64,000 nucleotides of DNA from Shewanella sp. MBTL60-112-B2 (GTDB lineage Bacteria; Pseudomonadota; Gammaproteobacteria; Enterobacterales; Shewanellaceae): contig NZ_BPFA01000001.1 of assembly GCF_019655055.1 (NCBI RefSeq), forward strand, positions 186,001-250,000, written 5' to 3'. Below are positions 47,129-56,524 of this stretch, one piece after another; position 1 is the stretch's first letter; every line of letters begins with the position of its first letter. Below the pieces are notes generated by a model. It made no database searches. It saw only the letters and a list, made by a program, of their open reading frames with translations, and was not told the origin of the DNA. The translations under genes were made by a program, and so were the position numbers.

Positions 47129-47430
47129 GCAGGTTCTAGGTCCTAGGAAAAGACGGTTAAAGCTGAGACGGAAAAGCAGAAAAACAAAGAAGGGGAAAGG
47201 CCGGAAAGCTAAGAAAGAGCACTGGTAATGCTTTTTGCCTTTGCTGTTCCTAGCAGGGCGGAGCCCGTCCTCGCAGCGAAGCGACCTAGAACCTAAGACC
47301 TAATAGATGTCGACGTCCTCTCTCAATACCCACTTGAATCTTAAATACACTGCTTTATGCTGGACCTAGGACCTAGGACCTAGGACCTAGGACCTAAAAG
47401 CAAAGCGTTCTAGCACCTAATCATAAAAGT
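47129..47430. repeat. Left repeat block: heptamer array and hairpin module
   Basis: Begins with GGTTCTAGGTCCTAGG and GGAAAAGC words, followed by a module (47247-47283) with the dyad CAGGGCGGAGCCCGTCCT, and ends with a five-copy array of GGACCTA (47362-47396). It runs to about 50 bp before the sugar-dehydrogenase start. CTAG, normally rare in Gammaproteobacteria, recurs throughout. Confidence 0.85.
47362..47396. repeat. Five-copy 7-bp tandem array (GGACCTA)
   Basis: Five exact copies of GGACCTA in 35 bp. Each junction forms the palindrome CCTAGG. Confidence 0.95.
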
Positions 47431-47450
47431 AATTAAAAAAGGGGACTGGC

Positions 47451-48545
47451 ATGTTGATGAAAGCAGTTATTAGCAAAGTAGGCTTGATACTGTTAGCCGC
47501 AGTATCGAGCCATTCCCACGCCTATGAGGCCGAGAAGATTACCACTGGACTCAATATTCCTTGGGGGCTGGCTTATGTTGACGAGCAATCTATGCTGGTG
47601 ACAGAAAGGCAAGGCGTGGTGAAGCGTGTAAACCTTGAAACGGGTAAGCATCAAACACTGTTCACTCCAGAAGGCGTGTGGACAGAGGGCCAAGGTGGCT
47701 TACTCGATGTTGCACTTTCACCTTTCGATACTGATTTTAAAAGCAAAAAAGTTTACTTCACTTACAGTAAAGATATTGAAGGAGAGGGCGCAACCACACT
47801 TGCTCAAGCAACTTATCAAAACGGTAGGTTAACGGATTGGCAAGATTTGTTTGTTTCCGCGTCACGTACGGACACAGGACGGCATTTTGGCAGTCGAATC
47901 GCCTTTGATGACAATAGTCTGTACTTTTCAATTGGCGATCGGGGTGTGCGTGAAAATGGGCAAGATACGCTAACCCATGCAGGGTCCATATTACGTTTAC
48001 AGCCTGATGGCAGCGTGCCAGCAGACAACCCTTTCATAAATAACAGCGCAATACTCGATGAGATCTGGAGTTATGGCCATCGTAACCCTCAAGGCCTAGT
48101 TTATGATTCAAATAGCCAACAACTGTGGTCAATTGAACATGGGCCGCGCGGCGGTGACGAAATTAACTTAATCAAACGCGGCGCTAACTATGGCTGGCCA
48201 ATCACCTCCCACGGTAAAGAGTATTGGGGGCCGATAAGTGTAGGTGACGGTAAAGTAAAGGAAGGAGTTGAGCCGCCGGTTAAGGTGTATATTCCGTCAA
48301 TCGCACCGGGAAGCCTAGTGATGTATCGCGGCGAAAAATTCCCTGAGCTAAATGGTAAGCTGCTCGCAGGAGCATTAAAGCTGACTCACATTAATGTGGT
48401 GACGATTAACGATGCTGGAAAAGCGATTGCAGAAGAGCGGATCATGGCAGAACTAGGAGAGCGCATTCGCGATATTGAAGTTACCCCTAAAGGGGATATC
48501 TATTTCAGTACCGATAGCGGCAATCTATATAGGCTTAAAAGATAG
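47451..48545 (+). CDS. PQQ-dependent aldose sugar dehydrogenase (YliI/Asd-like)
   Basis: A 364-residue protein with a signal peptide (cleavage after SHA, about residue 24) and a six-bladed beta-propeller of the glucose/sorbosone dehydrogenase family: KITTGLNIPWGLAYVDE, RTDTGRHFGSRIAF (catalytic His), IWSYGHRNPQGLVYD, IEHGPRGGDEINLI and RGANYGWPITSHGKEYWGP. It oxidises aldoses in the periplasm with PQQ. No pqq synthesis genes are in the window. ATG start with GGGGAC 4-6 nt upstream. Unusually, the gene is bracketed by heptamer repeats, and its stop codon TAG lies inside a repeat word (AAAAGATAGGTTCTAGG). Confidence 0.88.
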   Translation: MLMKAVISKVGLILLAAVSSHSHAYEAEKITTGLNIPWGLAYVDEQSMLVTERQGVVKRVNLETGKHQTLFTPEGVWTEGQGGLLDVALSPFDTDFKSKKVYFTYSKDIEGEGATTLAQATYQNGRLTDWQDLFVSASRTDTGRHFGSRIAFDDNSLYFSIGDRGVRENGQDTLTHAGSILRLQPDGSVPADNPFINNSAILDEIWSYGHRNPQGLVYDSNSQQLWSIEHGPRGGDEINLIKRGANYGWPITSHGKEYWGPISVGDGKVKEGVEPPVKVYIPSIAPGSLVMYRGEKFPELNGKLLAGALKLTHINVVTINDAGKAIAEERIMAELGERIRDIEVTPKGDIYFSTDSGNLYRLKR

Positions 48546-48585
48546 GTTCTAGGTTTAAGAGAAGGACCTAGGACCTAGGAAAAGC

Positions 48586-48891
48586 AGGTTCTAGGAAAAG
48601 CCGGAAAAGCTAAGGCGGGCGGTCTTACGAACGTGACTGCGTCACTGACGGAACGCTGCGCTTACGGAAAATAAGGGGCTAGAATCTAGAATCTAGAATC
48701 TAGGACCTACAATATGTAGGTCGGGTTTAGCCCGTAAAACTTTGATTTTCCTAGCAGGATGAAGCCTGCCCTCGCTGCAAATCGTCCAAAAGATAGGTTC
48801 TAGGAAAAGCCGGAAAAGCTAAGGCGGGCGGTCTTACGAACGTGACTGCGTCACTGACGGAACGCTGCGCTTACGGAAAATAAGGGGCTAG
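48586..48891. repeat. 97-bp direct repeat, two copies
   Basis: Copies at 48586-48682 and 48795-48891, essentially identical through the segment with GCGGGCGGTCTTACGAACGT. Confidence 0.92.
48679..48706. repeat. Four-copy heptamer array
   Basis: CTAGAAT three times and CTAGGAC once, in exact 7-bp register. Confidence 0.92.
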
Positions 48892-48922
48892 GACCTAGAA
48901 CCTAGAACCTAGAACCTAGAAC
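48888..48922. repeat. Five-copy heptamer array
   Basis: CTAGGAC once and CTAGAAC four times in exact 7-bp register; the variant base suggests local homogenisation. Confidence 0.93.
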
Positions 48923-49046
48923 CTAAAATATCTAGATCGGGCTTTAGCCCGTCAAGCATTTGATTTTCCTACCAGGGCGGAGCCCGCCCTCGTAGCGAAG
49001 CGTTCTAGGATCTAGGCCCTTCTTTTAAAGCGAAGCGCCCTAGAAC

Positions 49047-49325
49047 CTAGGTCCTGTATAATACCTTAATCACATGCCAACCGAACTTAGTCTTAACCAA
49101 GTGTGGTGTAATGAGTTCACCAGTGAAACAAACTTTATCGAACTGCGGCACCATCTGACCTTTTTTAAATTCGCCTAAGCTACCGCCTTTTTTGCCTGAT
49201 GGGCAAGTCGAGTGCTTCTTGGCGAGGACGTCAAATTTCGCGCCCTTATTAAGCTGCTTAATAATATCTTCAGCAAGTGTTTGGTGCTTAACCAAAATGT
49301 GTAGTGCGGCTGCAGTGCGTGCCAT
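49047..49325 (-). CDS. ppiC: Parvulin-type peptidyl-prolyl cis-trans isomerase C
   Basis: A 92-residue single-domain parvulin without signal peptide, matching cytosolic E. coli PpiC in length. Motifs: [48 protein letters not shown] and [13 protein letters not shown]. It speeds cis-trans isomerisation of peptidyl-prolyl bonds. The last two codons and the stop (AGG ACC TAG) fall in a copy of the heptamer repeat, so the C-terminus ends RT, supplied by repeat DNA. Confidence 0.93.
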   Translation of the reverse strand: MARTAAALHILVKHQTLAEDIIKQLNKGAKFDVLAKKHSTCPSGKKGGSLGEFKKGQMVPQFDKVCFTGELITPHLVKTKFGWHVIKVLYRT

Positions 49326-49497
49326 GGTCAGGCCTATATGTTCTGAAACTAATGGGCGCGATTATACCGCTGAAGCTAGAGTCTAGGCTAGTCTTCTGCA
49401 TCAACAGAGACATCCCCGCTACAGGTTGGTATAACATCATAATATGGCTTTATAATGAGTGGCATTAAATAAGTGCAGTCTTTGGTAGAAATTATTT

Positions 49498-50277
49498 GTG
49501 TTAAAAAGCCGTAGCTACACCCGCATTGGCCCTGATTACCGCTTCGATGAGCAGGTCAGTTTCGTTGACATCAAACAGGTATTTGGTCTGGGGCATATTC
49601 GTTTAGGTAAGTGGGTTGAAAACGAAGAGCGTGATAAAGCTGCTAATCTGATTTTTGACTCCTTGGCCGATTTGGCGTTTATTTTAAAGCTTCCTCCTAA
49701 AGCACTGGGTTTGCGTGAAACCTTAAATCTAGCTTTTGGTAGTGGTGGCCAAAAAGGTGTACAAGCCCATTACGCACCACATAGGCGTGAGTTAGCGCTA
49801 GCTAAAAACGCCGGAGCAGGCGCACTCGCCCATGAATTCTGGCATGCGTTTGACCACTATATCGCCCCTAAGTCGTTTCATACCTCAGAGCGAGGTATAT
49901 CCTTTGCCAGCCATAGTTGGCTTGCGGATGTAAAGCCGATAGCTCATCCGCTCAATCGCCGCTTAGAGCGCGTATTTGAAGTGGTAATGCTGAGTGATAA
50001 TGGTGAAGATGGTCATGACTATGTTAACCGAGCCATCGCTTTGGATAAGCAATACGGCACTCAGTATTTTTCGAAGCCAACCGAGTTAATGGCGCGGGCT
50101 TTTGAGTCTTGTATCGAATCTTATCAAGATATTAGCAATCCCTATCTGGTAGATGAAACCTTAAAGTCATCGCTATTTGATGCCGGCGGCTATCCGAGCC
50201 TTGAGCATAGGCAGGTGATTTTTGAGGCGCTTATCGCCTATTTTGAACCTTTGGGTGAAGCATTAGGGCGGGAGTGA
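49498..50277 (+). CDS. CLCA_X-family protein with a zinc-peptidase-like motif
   Basis: A 259-residue protein with a GTG start (weak GGTAG site). Central motif ALAHEFWHAFDHYIAPKSF gives HExxH plus a following His/Asp, typical of zincin-like proteins. The surrounding YAPHRRELALAKNAGAGALAHE block (here as YAPHRRELALAKNAG) matches the CLCA_X family of Gammaproteobacteria and phages. A Tyr/Glu-rich C-terminal region holds ELMARAFESCIESYQD. The family relates to large polyvalent phage proteins; function unknown. No signal peptide. Convergent with the DUF3718 gene. Confidence 0.72.
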   Translation: MLKSRSYTRIGPDYRFDEQVSFVDIKQVFGLGHIRLGKWVENEERDKAANLIFDSLADLAFILKLPPKALGLRETLNLAFGSGGQKGVQAHYAPHRRELALAKNAGAGALAHEFWHAFDHYIAPKSFHTSERGISFASHSWLADVKPIAHPLNRRLERVFEVVMLSDNGEDGHDYVNRAIALDKQYGTQYFSKPTELMARAFESCIESYQDISNPYLVDETLKSSLFDAGGYPSLEHRQVIFEALIAYFEPLGEALGRE

Positions 50278-50320
50278 AGTACGTTTATTTGGTTCGTTAA
50301 CGTTAGGGGATGTATCGATA

Positions 50321-50360
50321 CCAGTATGATGCTAAGGATTATTCCTTTTCATCATACTGG
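50321..50360. terminator. Palindromic hairpin between convergent genes
   Basis: CCAGTATGATG (50321-50331) and CATCATACTGG (50350-50360) with an inner AAGGA/TCCTT stem. No T-run on the plus strand; on the minus strand it faces the end of the DUF3718 gene. Terminator or other palindromic element. Confidence 0.5.
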
Positions 50361-50369
50361 CAAACTCAA

Positions 50370-50714
50370 TTAGAAGCTTACTGAGTATTGGCTGCTAGAT
50401 TGTGAATTTTGTGCGAGATCGATAATAGAAGTCGTGCCAGGATTGTAATGGGCGATTTTGCTGGCTATTTTATTTGCGCCATTAGAGAGGGCAAAGTCAT
50501 GAAAGCTCTGTCCGTTACAGACTAATCTTGGAAAGATTCTACGTTTGTCGATCTTATTTTCTAGCATGGTTCTGCTGTATAAAAATAGGTTATCACTCAA
50601 GCCAGTCTTACAGACGGCAATAAGCTTCTTTTCTATAGTTGGGTCCATTGCTGCTGATGCATCAAAAGTGATGGAAGTCAGTAGAATCGCGGTCAATGGT
50701 AATAGTTTTTTCAT
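50370..50714 (-). CDS. DUF3718-family secreted protein
   Basis: A 114-residue protein with a signal peptide (LLPLTAILLTSITFDASA, cleavage about residue 21). The mature part has two Cys (AVCKTGL, LVCNG), the helix MDPTIEKKLIAVCK and the LENKIDKRRIFPRLVCNG block that I recognise from DUF3718, a family of small exported proteins in Shewanella and relatives. Function unknown. ATG start follows a clear AGGAG site. Single-gene unit. Confidence 0.8.
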   Translation of the reverse strand: MKKLLPLTAILLTSITFDASAAMDPTIEKKLIAVCKTGLSDNLFLYSRTMLENKIDKRRIFPRLVCNGQSFHDFALSNGANKIASKIAHYNPGTTSIIDLAQNSQSSSQYSVSF

Positions 50715-50938
50715 CGGTTGCTCCTTGCGTGTGGGACTTAACGTCCGGTTAAGTTATGCGTTTGCATGGGGCTAGTTAAGCGCAAAGTGATGAGAAATGA
50801 TGTGATAACTTTGTATACAAATGTATCTTTATCTTATTGTTAATTCAGTTGATGTCTTGAGGTAACAGAATGTGTATTTGGCCCTAAAAACGATACATTT
50901 TTACTGATAGATATTCGTTATAGGGTGATTTCTATCAA

Positions 50939-50963
50939 ACAAAAAGCCCGCAATGAGCGGGCT
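50939..50963 (-). terminator. Intrinsic terminator of pyrC
   Basis: AAAGCCCGC-AATGA-GCGGGCTTT; the minus strand ends in TTTTTG. Confidence 0.85.
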
Positions 50964-50995
50964 TTATTGAGTATGCCTGGGAGCATGGCCCTGGA

Positions 50996-52033
50996 TTAAG
51001 CGGTTTTCACTTTCCAGTTCACCTCTTCACCAGCGAAGAAAGGCACAATAGGACTACCGTTTGGCAAGATGATTTCGCTCGGTACTGTCCACTTCTCTTT
51101 AACTAAGGTCACTGTGCTGGTGTTGCGCGCTAGACCGTAAAAATCTGGGCCATGTTTACTCGCAAAACCTTCAAGTTTATCTAAAGCGCCCAAGTCGTCA
51201 AATACCTGTGCATACAGCTCTAATGCACTCCAAGCACTGTAACAACCTGCACATCCACACGCTGATTCTTTACGGTGCTTCTCGTGCGGTGCAGAGTCGG
51301 TACCTAAGAAGAATTTACTTGAACCTGTTGCTACCGCTGCGCGTAGTGCCTCTTGGTGAGTGCTGCGTTTAAGCACTGGCAAACAGAAGTTATGTGGGCG
51401 TACACCGCCAACTAACAAGTCATTACGGTTAAGCAGTAAATGCTGTGGGGTAATGGTCGCTGCTACGTTGTCAGCCGCTTCCATTACAAAGTCAGCCGCA
51501 TCTTTGGTGGTGATGTGCTCAAATACCACTTTCAATGTTGGGAAAGACGCCACAATGCGCGCAAGGTAGCGCTCGATGAACATGGCTTCGCGGTCGAAGA
51601 TATCGATATGCGATTCAGTTACTTCACCGTGAACCAATAACAACATGCCGTGTTTAGCCATGGCTTCAAACACCGGAAATAGCGCATCGAGGGCTTTTAC
51701 TGCAGCGTCAGAGTTAGTCGTCGCACCGGCTGGGTAAAGCTTAGCAGCAACAACGCCAGCAGCTTTGGCATCAATGATGTCTTGCTCAGTGGTGTTGTTG
51801 GTCAAGAAGATAGTCATTAGCGGCTGAAAAGTCGAACCCGCTGGGCGCGCAGCTAAAATACGCTCACGATATTCAGTAACCATTTGGGCATTAGTAACTG
51901 GTGGCAGAAGGTTAGGCATTACGATAGCGCGTTGAAACAAGCGTGCCGTCGCAGGAACGGTTTCTTGCAACATATCGCCATCGCGAAAATGAAGGTGCCA
52001 ATCGTCAGGAGTAAGTAGGGTGATTTGCGTCAT
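50996..52033 (-). CDS. pyrC: Dihydroorotase
   Basis: A 345-residue class II dihydroorotase of pyrimidine synthesis, converting carbamoyl aspartate to dihydroorotate. [15 protein letters not shown] carries the HxH metal ligands, [13 protein letters not shown] the bridging Lys, LVHGEVTE and [13 protein letters not shown] further His ligands, and LGTDSAPH the catalytic Asp. Length and motifs match E. coli PyrC. ATG start with AGGA upstream. Monocistronic. Confidence 0.97.
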   Translation of the reverse strand: MTQITLLTPDDWHLHFRDGDMLQETVPATARLFQRAIVMPNLLPPVTNAQMVTEYRERILAARPAGSTFQPLMTIFLTNNTTEQDIIDAKAAGVVAAKLYPAGATTNSDAAVKALDALFPVFEAMAKHGMLLLVHGEVTESHIDIFDREAMFIERYLARIVASFPTLKVVFEHITTKDAADFVMEAADNVAATITPQHLLLNRNDLLVGGVRPHNFCLPVLKRSTHQEALRAAVATGSSKFFLGTDSAPHEKHRKESACGCAGCYSAWSALELYAQVFDDLGALDKLEGFASKHGPDFYGLARNTSTVTLVKEKWTVPSEIILPNGSPIVPFFAGEEVNWKVKTA

Positions 52034-52230
52034 TGTAGGTTCCTAAGCGTGTACGACAAAATACGTAAGCTTTTTATAAGCTTTTACTTAGGGCGCTATT
52101 GTGCCTGAAATCGCCGCCGCTTAATAGCTGAAGATGCATAAGACACAATATATCAACGCTTAAAAATGCCATTTATGTTATTTTGTTGATTGTGATCGCC
52201 CATTGACAGTTATAAGCAATTAAAAGAGAC

Positions 52231-52950
52231 ATGCGTTTAGACAAGTTTATCTGTAAGAGTACCGAGCTTAACCGCGCCAAAGCCGGTGATTGCATTGAGC
52301 GTGGTGAGGTGAGTGTTAACGGCGAGCCCATAACTGATGTGCGATTTCAGGTGCATGAAAGCAATACCATAGTCTTTAAAGGGCAAAGGTTAGTTGCCCG
52401 GCCTTCTCGCTACATCATGCTGCATAAACCGCTGCATACCTTAAGCTCTAATGTCGATGGTGACTACCCAAGCCTATTTCGCTGTATTGATATAGACAGA
52501 GTTGAGGATTTACATATTGTTGGACGTCTCGATGCCGACACCACAGGTTTAGTCTTGCTGACCGATGATGGTCGTTGGTCGTTCGATATTATCCGGCCGG
52601 ATAAAAAGTGTGAAAAAACTTACCGAGTGACGCTACGTGACCCAATCACAATTGATAACTCGGCTGAGGTAATTGCAAGGTTTGCCCAAGGATTACAGCT
52701 ACAAAATGAAAAGGCATTAACACAGCCTGCTAAACTCGAGGTGGTCACGCCCAAGGAGGTGCGACTCACTATTACCGAGGGCAAGTATCATCAGGTCAAG
52801 CGCATGTTTGCCGCGGTGGGTAATCGGGTTAACGGTTTACACCGAGAGCAAATTGGTGATTTAAGCCTAGATGTTAAAGTCGGTGAGTGGCGCTATCTTA
52901 GCGAGGAAGAGGTTAATCAACTATCGAATCCGACGCCAACCTATATGTAG
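52231..52950 (+). CDS. rsuA: 16S rRNA pseudouridine 516 synthase
   Basis: A 239-residue RsuA-family enzyme: an S4 RNA-binding domain (residues 1-60, MRLDKFICKSTELNRAKAG) followed by the catalytic domain. GRLDADTTGLVLLTDDG holds the catalytic Asp, and YHQVKRMFAAVGNRVNGLHR is the conserved end block. It isomerises U516 in 16S rRNA. Start is ATG after AAAAGAGAC. RsuA fits better than RluB/E/F because of the length and the S4 sequence. It is followed by a strong terminator. Confidence 0.9.
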   Translation: MRLDKFICKSTELNRAKAGDCIERGEVSVNGEPITDVRFQVHESNTIVFKGQRLVARPSRYIMLHKPLHTLSSNVDGDYPSLFRCIDIDRVEDLHIVGRLDADTTGLVLLTDDGRWSFDIIRPDKKCEKTYRVTLRDPITIDNSAEVIARFAQGLQLQNEKALTQPAKLEVVTPKEVRLTITEGKYHQVKRMFAAVGNRVNGLHREQIGDLSLDVKVGEWRYLSEEEVNQLSNPTPTYM

Positions 52951-52992
52951 ACGCAGTCACTACACTGAGGAATTAATGCCGATTAACAAATA

Positions 52993-53030
52993 AAAAAGCC
53001 CTTACTATGAACCGAGTTAAGGGCTTTTTT
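52993..53030 (+). terminator. Intrinsic terminator of rsuA
   Basis: AAAAGCCCTTA and TAAGGGCTTTT arms around a 13-nt loop, then a T-run. Confidence 0.9.
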
Positions 53031-53098
53031 AATGGGACAATAACTAATCTGTTACTTAGTTATGACTTAGCTAACTCTTTTTACTAATGGCTGGAGCT

Positions 53099-55267
53099 TT
53101 AATCGACCCAGTGTAAAACGTTGCGGATTATCGACCATCTAGGCTGTACTTTCTCGGCGCCTTTACCTAGCATCCAGTAATCGTAAATCCCCTCTTGGGT
53201 GCCATCGACTTTACGTAATCGCTGCCAGTTGTTTATGTAGTTGAGCAGAGACTGGTTAGACTGCGCTACCGCATAGGCGACTGGGTAATGGGAGTTATTT
53301 TCTAAAATGGCAATACCGTAACCCGGGAAAAACAGGGTCCATGCCGAACCTGCTTGAGCACTAATGAGCACTGCATCATATTTGTGTTTCTTCTGCCTAA
53401 AGAAGTCTTTATAGCCCTCAATTTTAACGAACTTGATATTGGGGGCAAAGAGCTTGGCCTTTTCAATAGCATCGCTATGCTCAACATAAGCGATAGTCAT
53501 GTTTTGCATCTGTTTGATTTTTTCATTGCTCTTAAAGTCGTTCACTAGGTGGTCTTTAGTGGCGATAGCAAGGTTGAGCTCTAAAATGGGGTTGGCATAG
53601 CTAAGAGCGTCCATCTGTTCGATATCCATGGCGAGGCCGGACATGGCAATATCGAAGAATCCCGCTTTTAACGATGCGGCAAGTTGATCTTTCTTGAAGG
53701 GAATAAATTCGATTTTAACTTTTAAGTCTTCGGCAAGTTTAGTGGCCATGGCAGTATCGAAACCGACTAAACTCCCCGAATTATTATAATAGCTAAAAGG
53801 CACATTACTGGGGATATAACCGACCCTTAAGGTGCCTGCATCTCGGATGGCTTGTACGCTGCGAATAGGCGTTGTCGGTGTTTGGCCTAGGATCGGGAAC
53901 TGCCGATTAACTTTAGTCGGCACCTTGTCGGCCACCTGCATATTGGCTATTACGCCACTAGTGATCTCTGGGCTGTGAATAAACATCCCCATGCCGACAC
54001 GGCAAACAATCAAGGTAACCAATACACTGGCACCGATCCCTATCCCCATCTTGAGCAGTTGCGGTGGACGTAACTTGAGTGATTTTTGAAATAGTGATGC
54101 CGTCAAAAGGGTCAGAACAAACAGGTTCATTACCGCGGCGATAGAGTTAAATTTACCAGTAATAAAGCCCGACATAACAAATAGCTGAAACAGATCTGCG
54201 GGCAATTTGACGAGATCAAGCATAAAGGGGATAGCCACATACACACTACCAAACAGTGCTAACAGGCCACTAATAGATAATGATGGAATACTGGCAACAT
54301 CCACAGGTGTGCCGTTAAACCAACCCGCAAAATAGACAAACATAATTACGGTGAGCTTACCGATATTGGGGAAGGTGAAGGCGATCGGCACCAAAATTTC
54401 AATTAAGGTAGCGCCGTCTTCACACAGGTTGTCATGTTCACGCATGACCTGTTTACACTCTTCAACAATTACTGGAATAACAATAAAAATATTACCAGTT
54501 GCAAAGGCGGTAACTAGGCTCGACTTTGTAATACGTAGTGCTTGAGCAAAAGTAATTGGCGTCAGTGATGCCACAATCCAAGGCAATACCCAGAAGGTTA
54601 GCAGTAAACACAGCACAAAGTAGCTGATTAAATAAACCTGCATACTGGCAAACTCATCAACTCCCATGGTGCCAGCCGCCGAGGCTGACATGGCGAAAAT
54701 ACCGATAGGTAGGATTTTGACTAGGCCTTGAGTGATGCGCGAGAAGATCTCTGAGCTAGTATGCATAAAGGTTAAAATTTGTTGTTTATTTTCGCCCTGC
54801 ATCCCGATTAACGCTAGCCCCATGGCAATACTGAATACCACCATGGCGGGGACATAACCATCGGCCATAGACTCGAAGGGGTTCGAGGGAATATACAGCT
54901 TAAAATAATCGATAGGGGTGACAGGCTCGATGCTACTGGTACTGAAAAACGACGCCGATTCAATAACAGGAAATGACAGTGGCATCAGGGCAATCATGAC
55001 GATTGCTAGCAGCCATAGCAGTAACATGATAAGACCTGCGCGGCTAAAGATAAGTTTGGCGGTACTCTTTTGCAGCTTGCCTATGCCGCCAACCAAGGAG
55101 ACTACAATATAGGGCAAAACAGTCATCTGCATAAGCAGAATGACGCTGGTGCCTATCGTGCCCATCCAACCAACGGATTCACCGAAAAACAGACCTACAG
55201 CAAAACCGACAAACATGGCCACTAACATCTGGGTTGAGCTAGTCATAGTGAGAATTTTTTTTAGCAC
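53099..55267 (-). CDS. Dicarboxylate/cation symporter fused to a solute-binding domain
   Basis: A 722-residue fusion. Residues about 1-420 are a sodium/dicarboxylate symporter (SDF/DAACS), with LMQMTVLPYIVVSLVGGIG, the helical-hairpin AFATGNIFIVIPVIVEECK region, and FPNIGKLTVIMFVYFAGW. Residues about 470-722 are a family 3 periplasmic solute-binding domain (AIRDAGTLRVGYIPSNVPFS, then LVGFDTAMATKLAEDL and LKAGFFDIAMSGLAM). The binding domain would sit in the periplasm after a final membrane helix. The pair may deliver an amino acid or dicarboxylate to the carrier. I chose the GTG at 55267, 6 nt after AGG, over a GTG three codons upstream. Single-gene unit. Confidence 0.88.
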   Translation of the reverse strand: MLKKILTMTSSTQMLVAMFVGFAVGLFFGESVGWMGTIGTSVILLMQMTVLPYIVVSLVGGIGKLQKSTAKLIFSRAGLIMLLLWLLAIVMIALMPLSFPVIESASFFSTSSIEPVTPIDYFKLYIPSNPFESMADGYVPAMVVFSIAMGLALIGMQGENKQQILTFMHTSSEIFSRITQGLVKILPIGIFAMSASAAGTMGVDEFASMQVYLISYFVLCLLLTFWVLPWIVASLTPITFAQALRITKSSLVTAFATGNIFIVIPVIVEECKQVMREHDNLCEDGATLIEILVPIAFTFPNIGKLTVIMFVYFAGWFNGTPVDVASIPSLSISGLLALFGSVYVAIPFMLDLVKLPADLFQLFVMSGFITGKFNSIAAVMNLFVLTLLTASLFQKSLKLRPPQLLKMGIGIGASVLVTLIVCRVGMGMFIHSPEITSGVIANMQVADKVPTKVNRQFPILGQTPTTPIRSVQAIRDAGTLRVGYIPSNVPFSYYNNSGSLVGFDTAMATKLAEDLKVKIEFIPFKKDQLAASLKAGFFDIAMSGLAMDIEQMDALSYANPILELNLAIATKDHLVNDFKSNEKIKQMQNMTIAYVEHSDAIEKAKLFAPNIKFVKIEGYKDFFRQKKHKYDAVLISAQAGSAWTLFFPGYGIAILENNSHYPVAYAVAQSNQSLLNYINNWQRLRKVDGTQEGIYDYWMLGKGAEKVQPRWSIIRNVLHWVD

Positions 55268-55423
55268 ACAAGTCACCTAAATTGTTTGAATCCCCCTAAG
55301 AATGCATCTTGGCAAATACGACTAAGCCATAGGGGAGGGGCTGTTTGATTATAAGTTTGTAGATAGTTAACTTTAAAGCTATTTATTTAAAAAGTAGTCA
55401 TAAAGATTAACATGGGAGGCTGG

Positions 55424-56317
55424 CTACCCGCCTAAGCGCTCGGCTGCCAGATCGATAAAGGCCCTGACTTTAGGCGACAAGTGTTTACGACTTGGGTAAA
55501 CCACGAAGACATCGATATTGGCACTGGGAAAGTTGTCAAATAGGATCTCTAACTGATCGTTTTCGAGTTCACCTTGCATATAGAAGTTAGGCAAGCGGGT
55601 GATGCCATGTCCTGCTAATGTCAAATTAAGCTGCATGTTGCCATTGTTACAGAGGATCTTAGGCCGAATGTCCACCGAAAAGTGTTTGCCGTCATGGTCC
55701 ACATAATCCCATTTGCTTGGCTGTTTATGATTGGAATAACAGATGCCGTTATGGGTCTCTAGTTCTCTAGGATGGTGAGGTTTACCATGGCGTGAAATAT
55801 ATTCTTTTGACGCCACCGTATAAGCTTGGCAGCTATAGAGCTTGCGACAGATTAGGCTAGATTCCTCAAGCTGTGCCGAGGCTCTAATGGCTAAGTCATA
55901 ACCATCGGCTATTACATCGGTACGCTTATCGCTTAGATCTAAATCTAAGCTGACATTGGGATAACGCTGCAGGTATTCGGAGATAATGGGCTTTAGGTGT
56001 TGCCCTGCAAAACCAACGGGGCAGCTGAGTTTTAACACTCCACGGGGGCTGACATCATGTTGAGTGATTAAGCCAATAGCTTGCTCGGCATCGCTAATTA
56101 ATTGTAGGCACTGCTGATAATAGGCATCTCCCTCAGGGGTTAAGCCAATCGATCGTGTCGTTCTATTGAGCAATCGTACCCCGAGTCTAGCCTCCAGTTT
56201 GTTGACCTCTTTGCTGACATAAGAGGTAGAGTGCCCCAAAATCTCGGCCGCAGCGGAAAAGCCACCGCTCTTTACTACTTGCACAAATATCACGATACCA
56301 TCAAACAGTTTATTCAT
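55424..56317 (-). CDS. LysR-family transcriptional regulator
   Basis: A 297-residue LysR regulator. The N-terminal winged helix (FVQVVKSGGFSAAAEILGHSTSYVSKEVNKLEARLG region, residues about 10-50, including GFSAAAEILGHSTSYVSKEV) has the HTH, and the C-terminal effector domain follows (about 90-290). LLNRTTRSIGLTPEGDAYY is the family hallmark of the CrgA/DsdC-like group. Divergent from the FMN-reductase gene with a 207-bp gap, so it likely controls that gene and itself. The effector is unknown. Confidence 0.9.
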   Translation of the reverse strand: MNKLFDGIVIFVQVVKSGGFSAAAEILGHSTSYVSKEVNKLEARLGVRLLNRTTRSIGLTPEGDAYYQQCLQLISDAEQAIGLITQHDVSPRGVLKLSCPVGFAGQHLKPIISEYLQRYPNVSLDLDLSDKRTDVIADGYDLAIRASAQLEESSLICRKLYSCQAYTVASKEYISRHGKPHHPRELETHNGICYSNHKQPSKWDYVDHDGKHFSVDIRPKILCNNGNMQLNLTLAGHGITRLPNFYMQGELENDQLEILFDNFPSANIDVFVVYPSRKHLSPKVRAFIDLAAERLGG

Positions 56318-56524
56318 TTTTGGTTCCTGATTTCAATTAACAGTCATATGGAAATAGTTAATATCTTTTTAGGTTATTAATTACACCTAGCATCTAATAT
56401 ACACTGCTCTACATCGGGTTGTCGCTCAGAACTTAGCCTAGCTACTAAGGGTTACAGTGATAATTGAATTAAAGATGCTGATGAATTGTCGTTAGCATAA
56501 GCCAACAGAATAGAGAGTCCTATT

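Larger units (their letters stand above)
48546..49066. repeat. Right repeat block: two diverged units of about 209 bp
   Basis: A 97-bp segment (48586-48682) recurs almost exactly at 48795-48891, an offset of 209 bp. Each copy is followed by a heptamer array, a dyad of the form CGGG(C)TTTAGCCCG, and a CAGGrygrAgCCTG/CCCT hairpin module. The 97-bp segment also contains the hairpin GTGACTGCGTCAC. The block ends within the coding end of ppiC. Confidence 0.88.
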
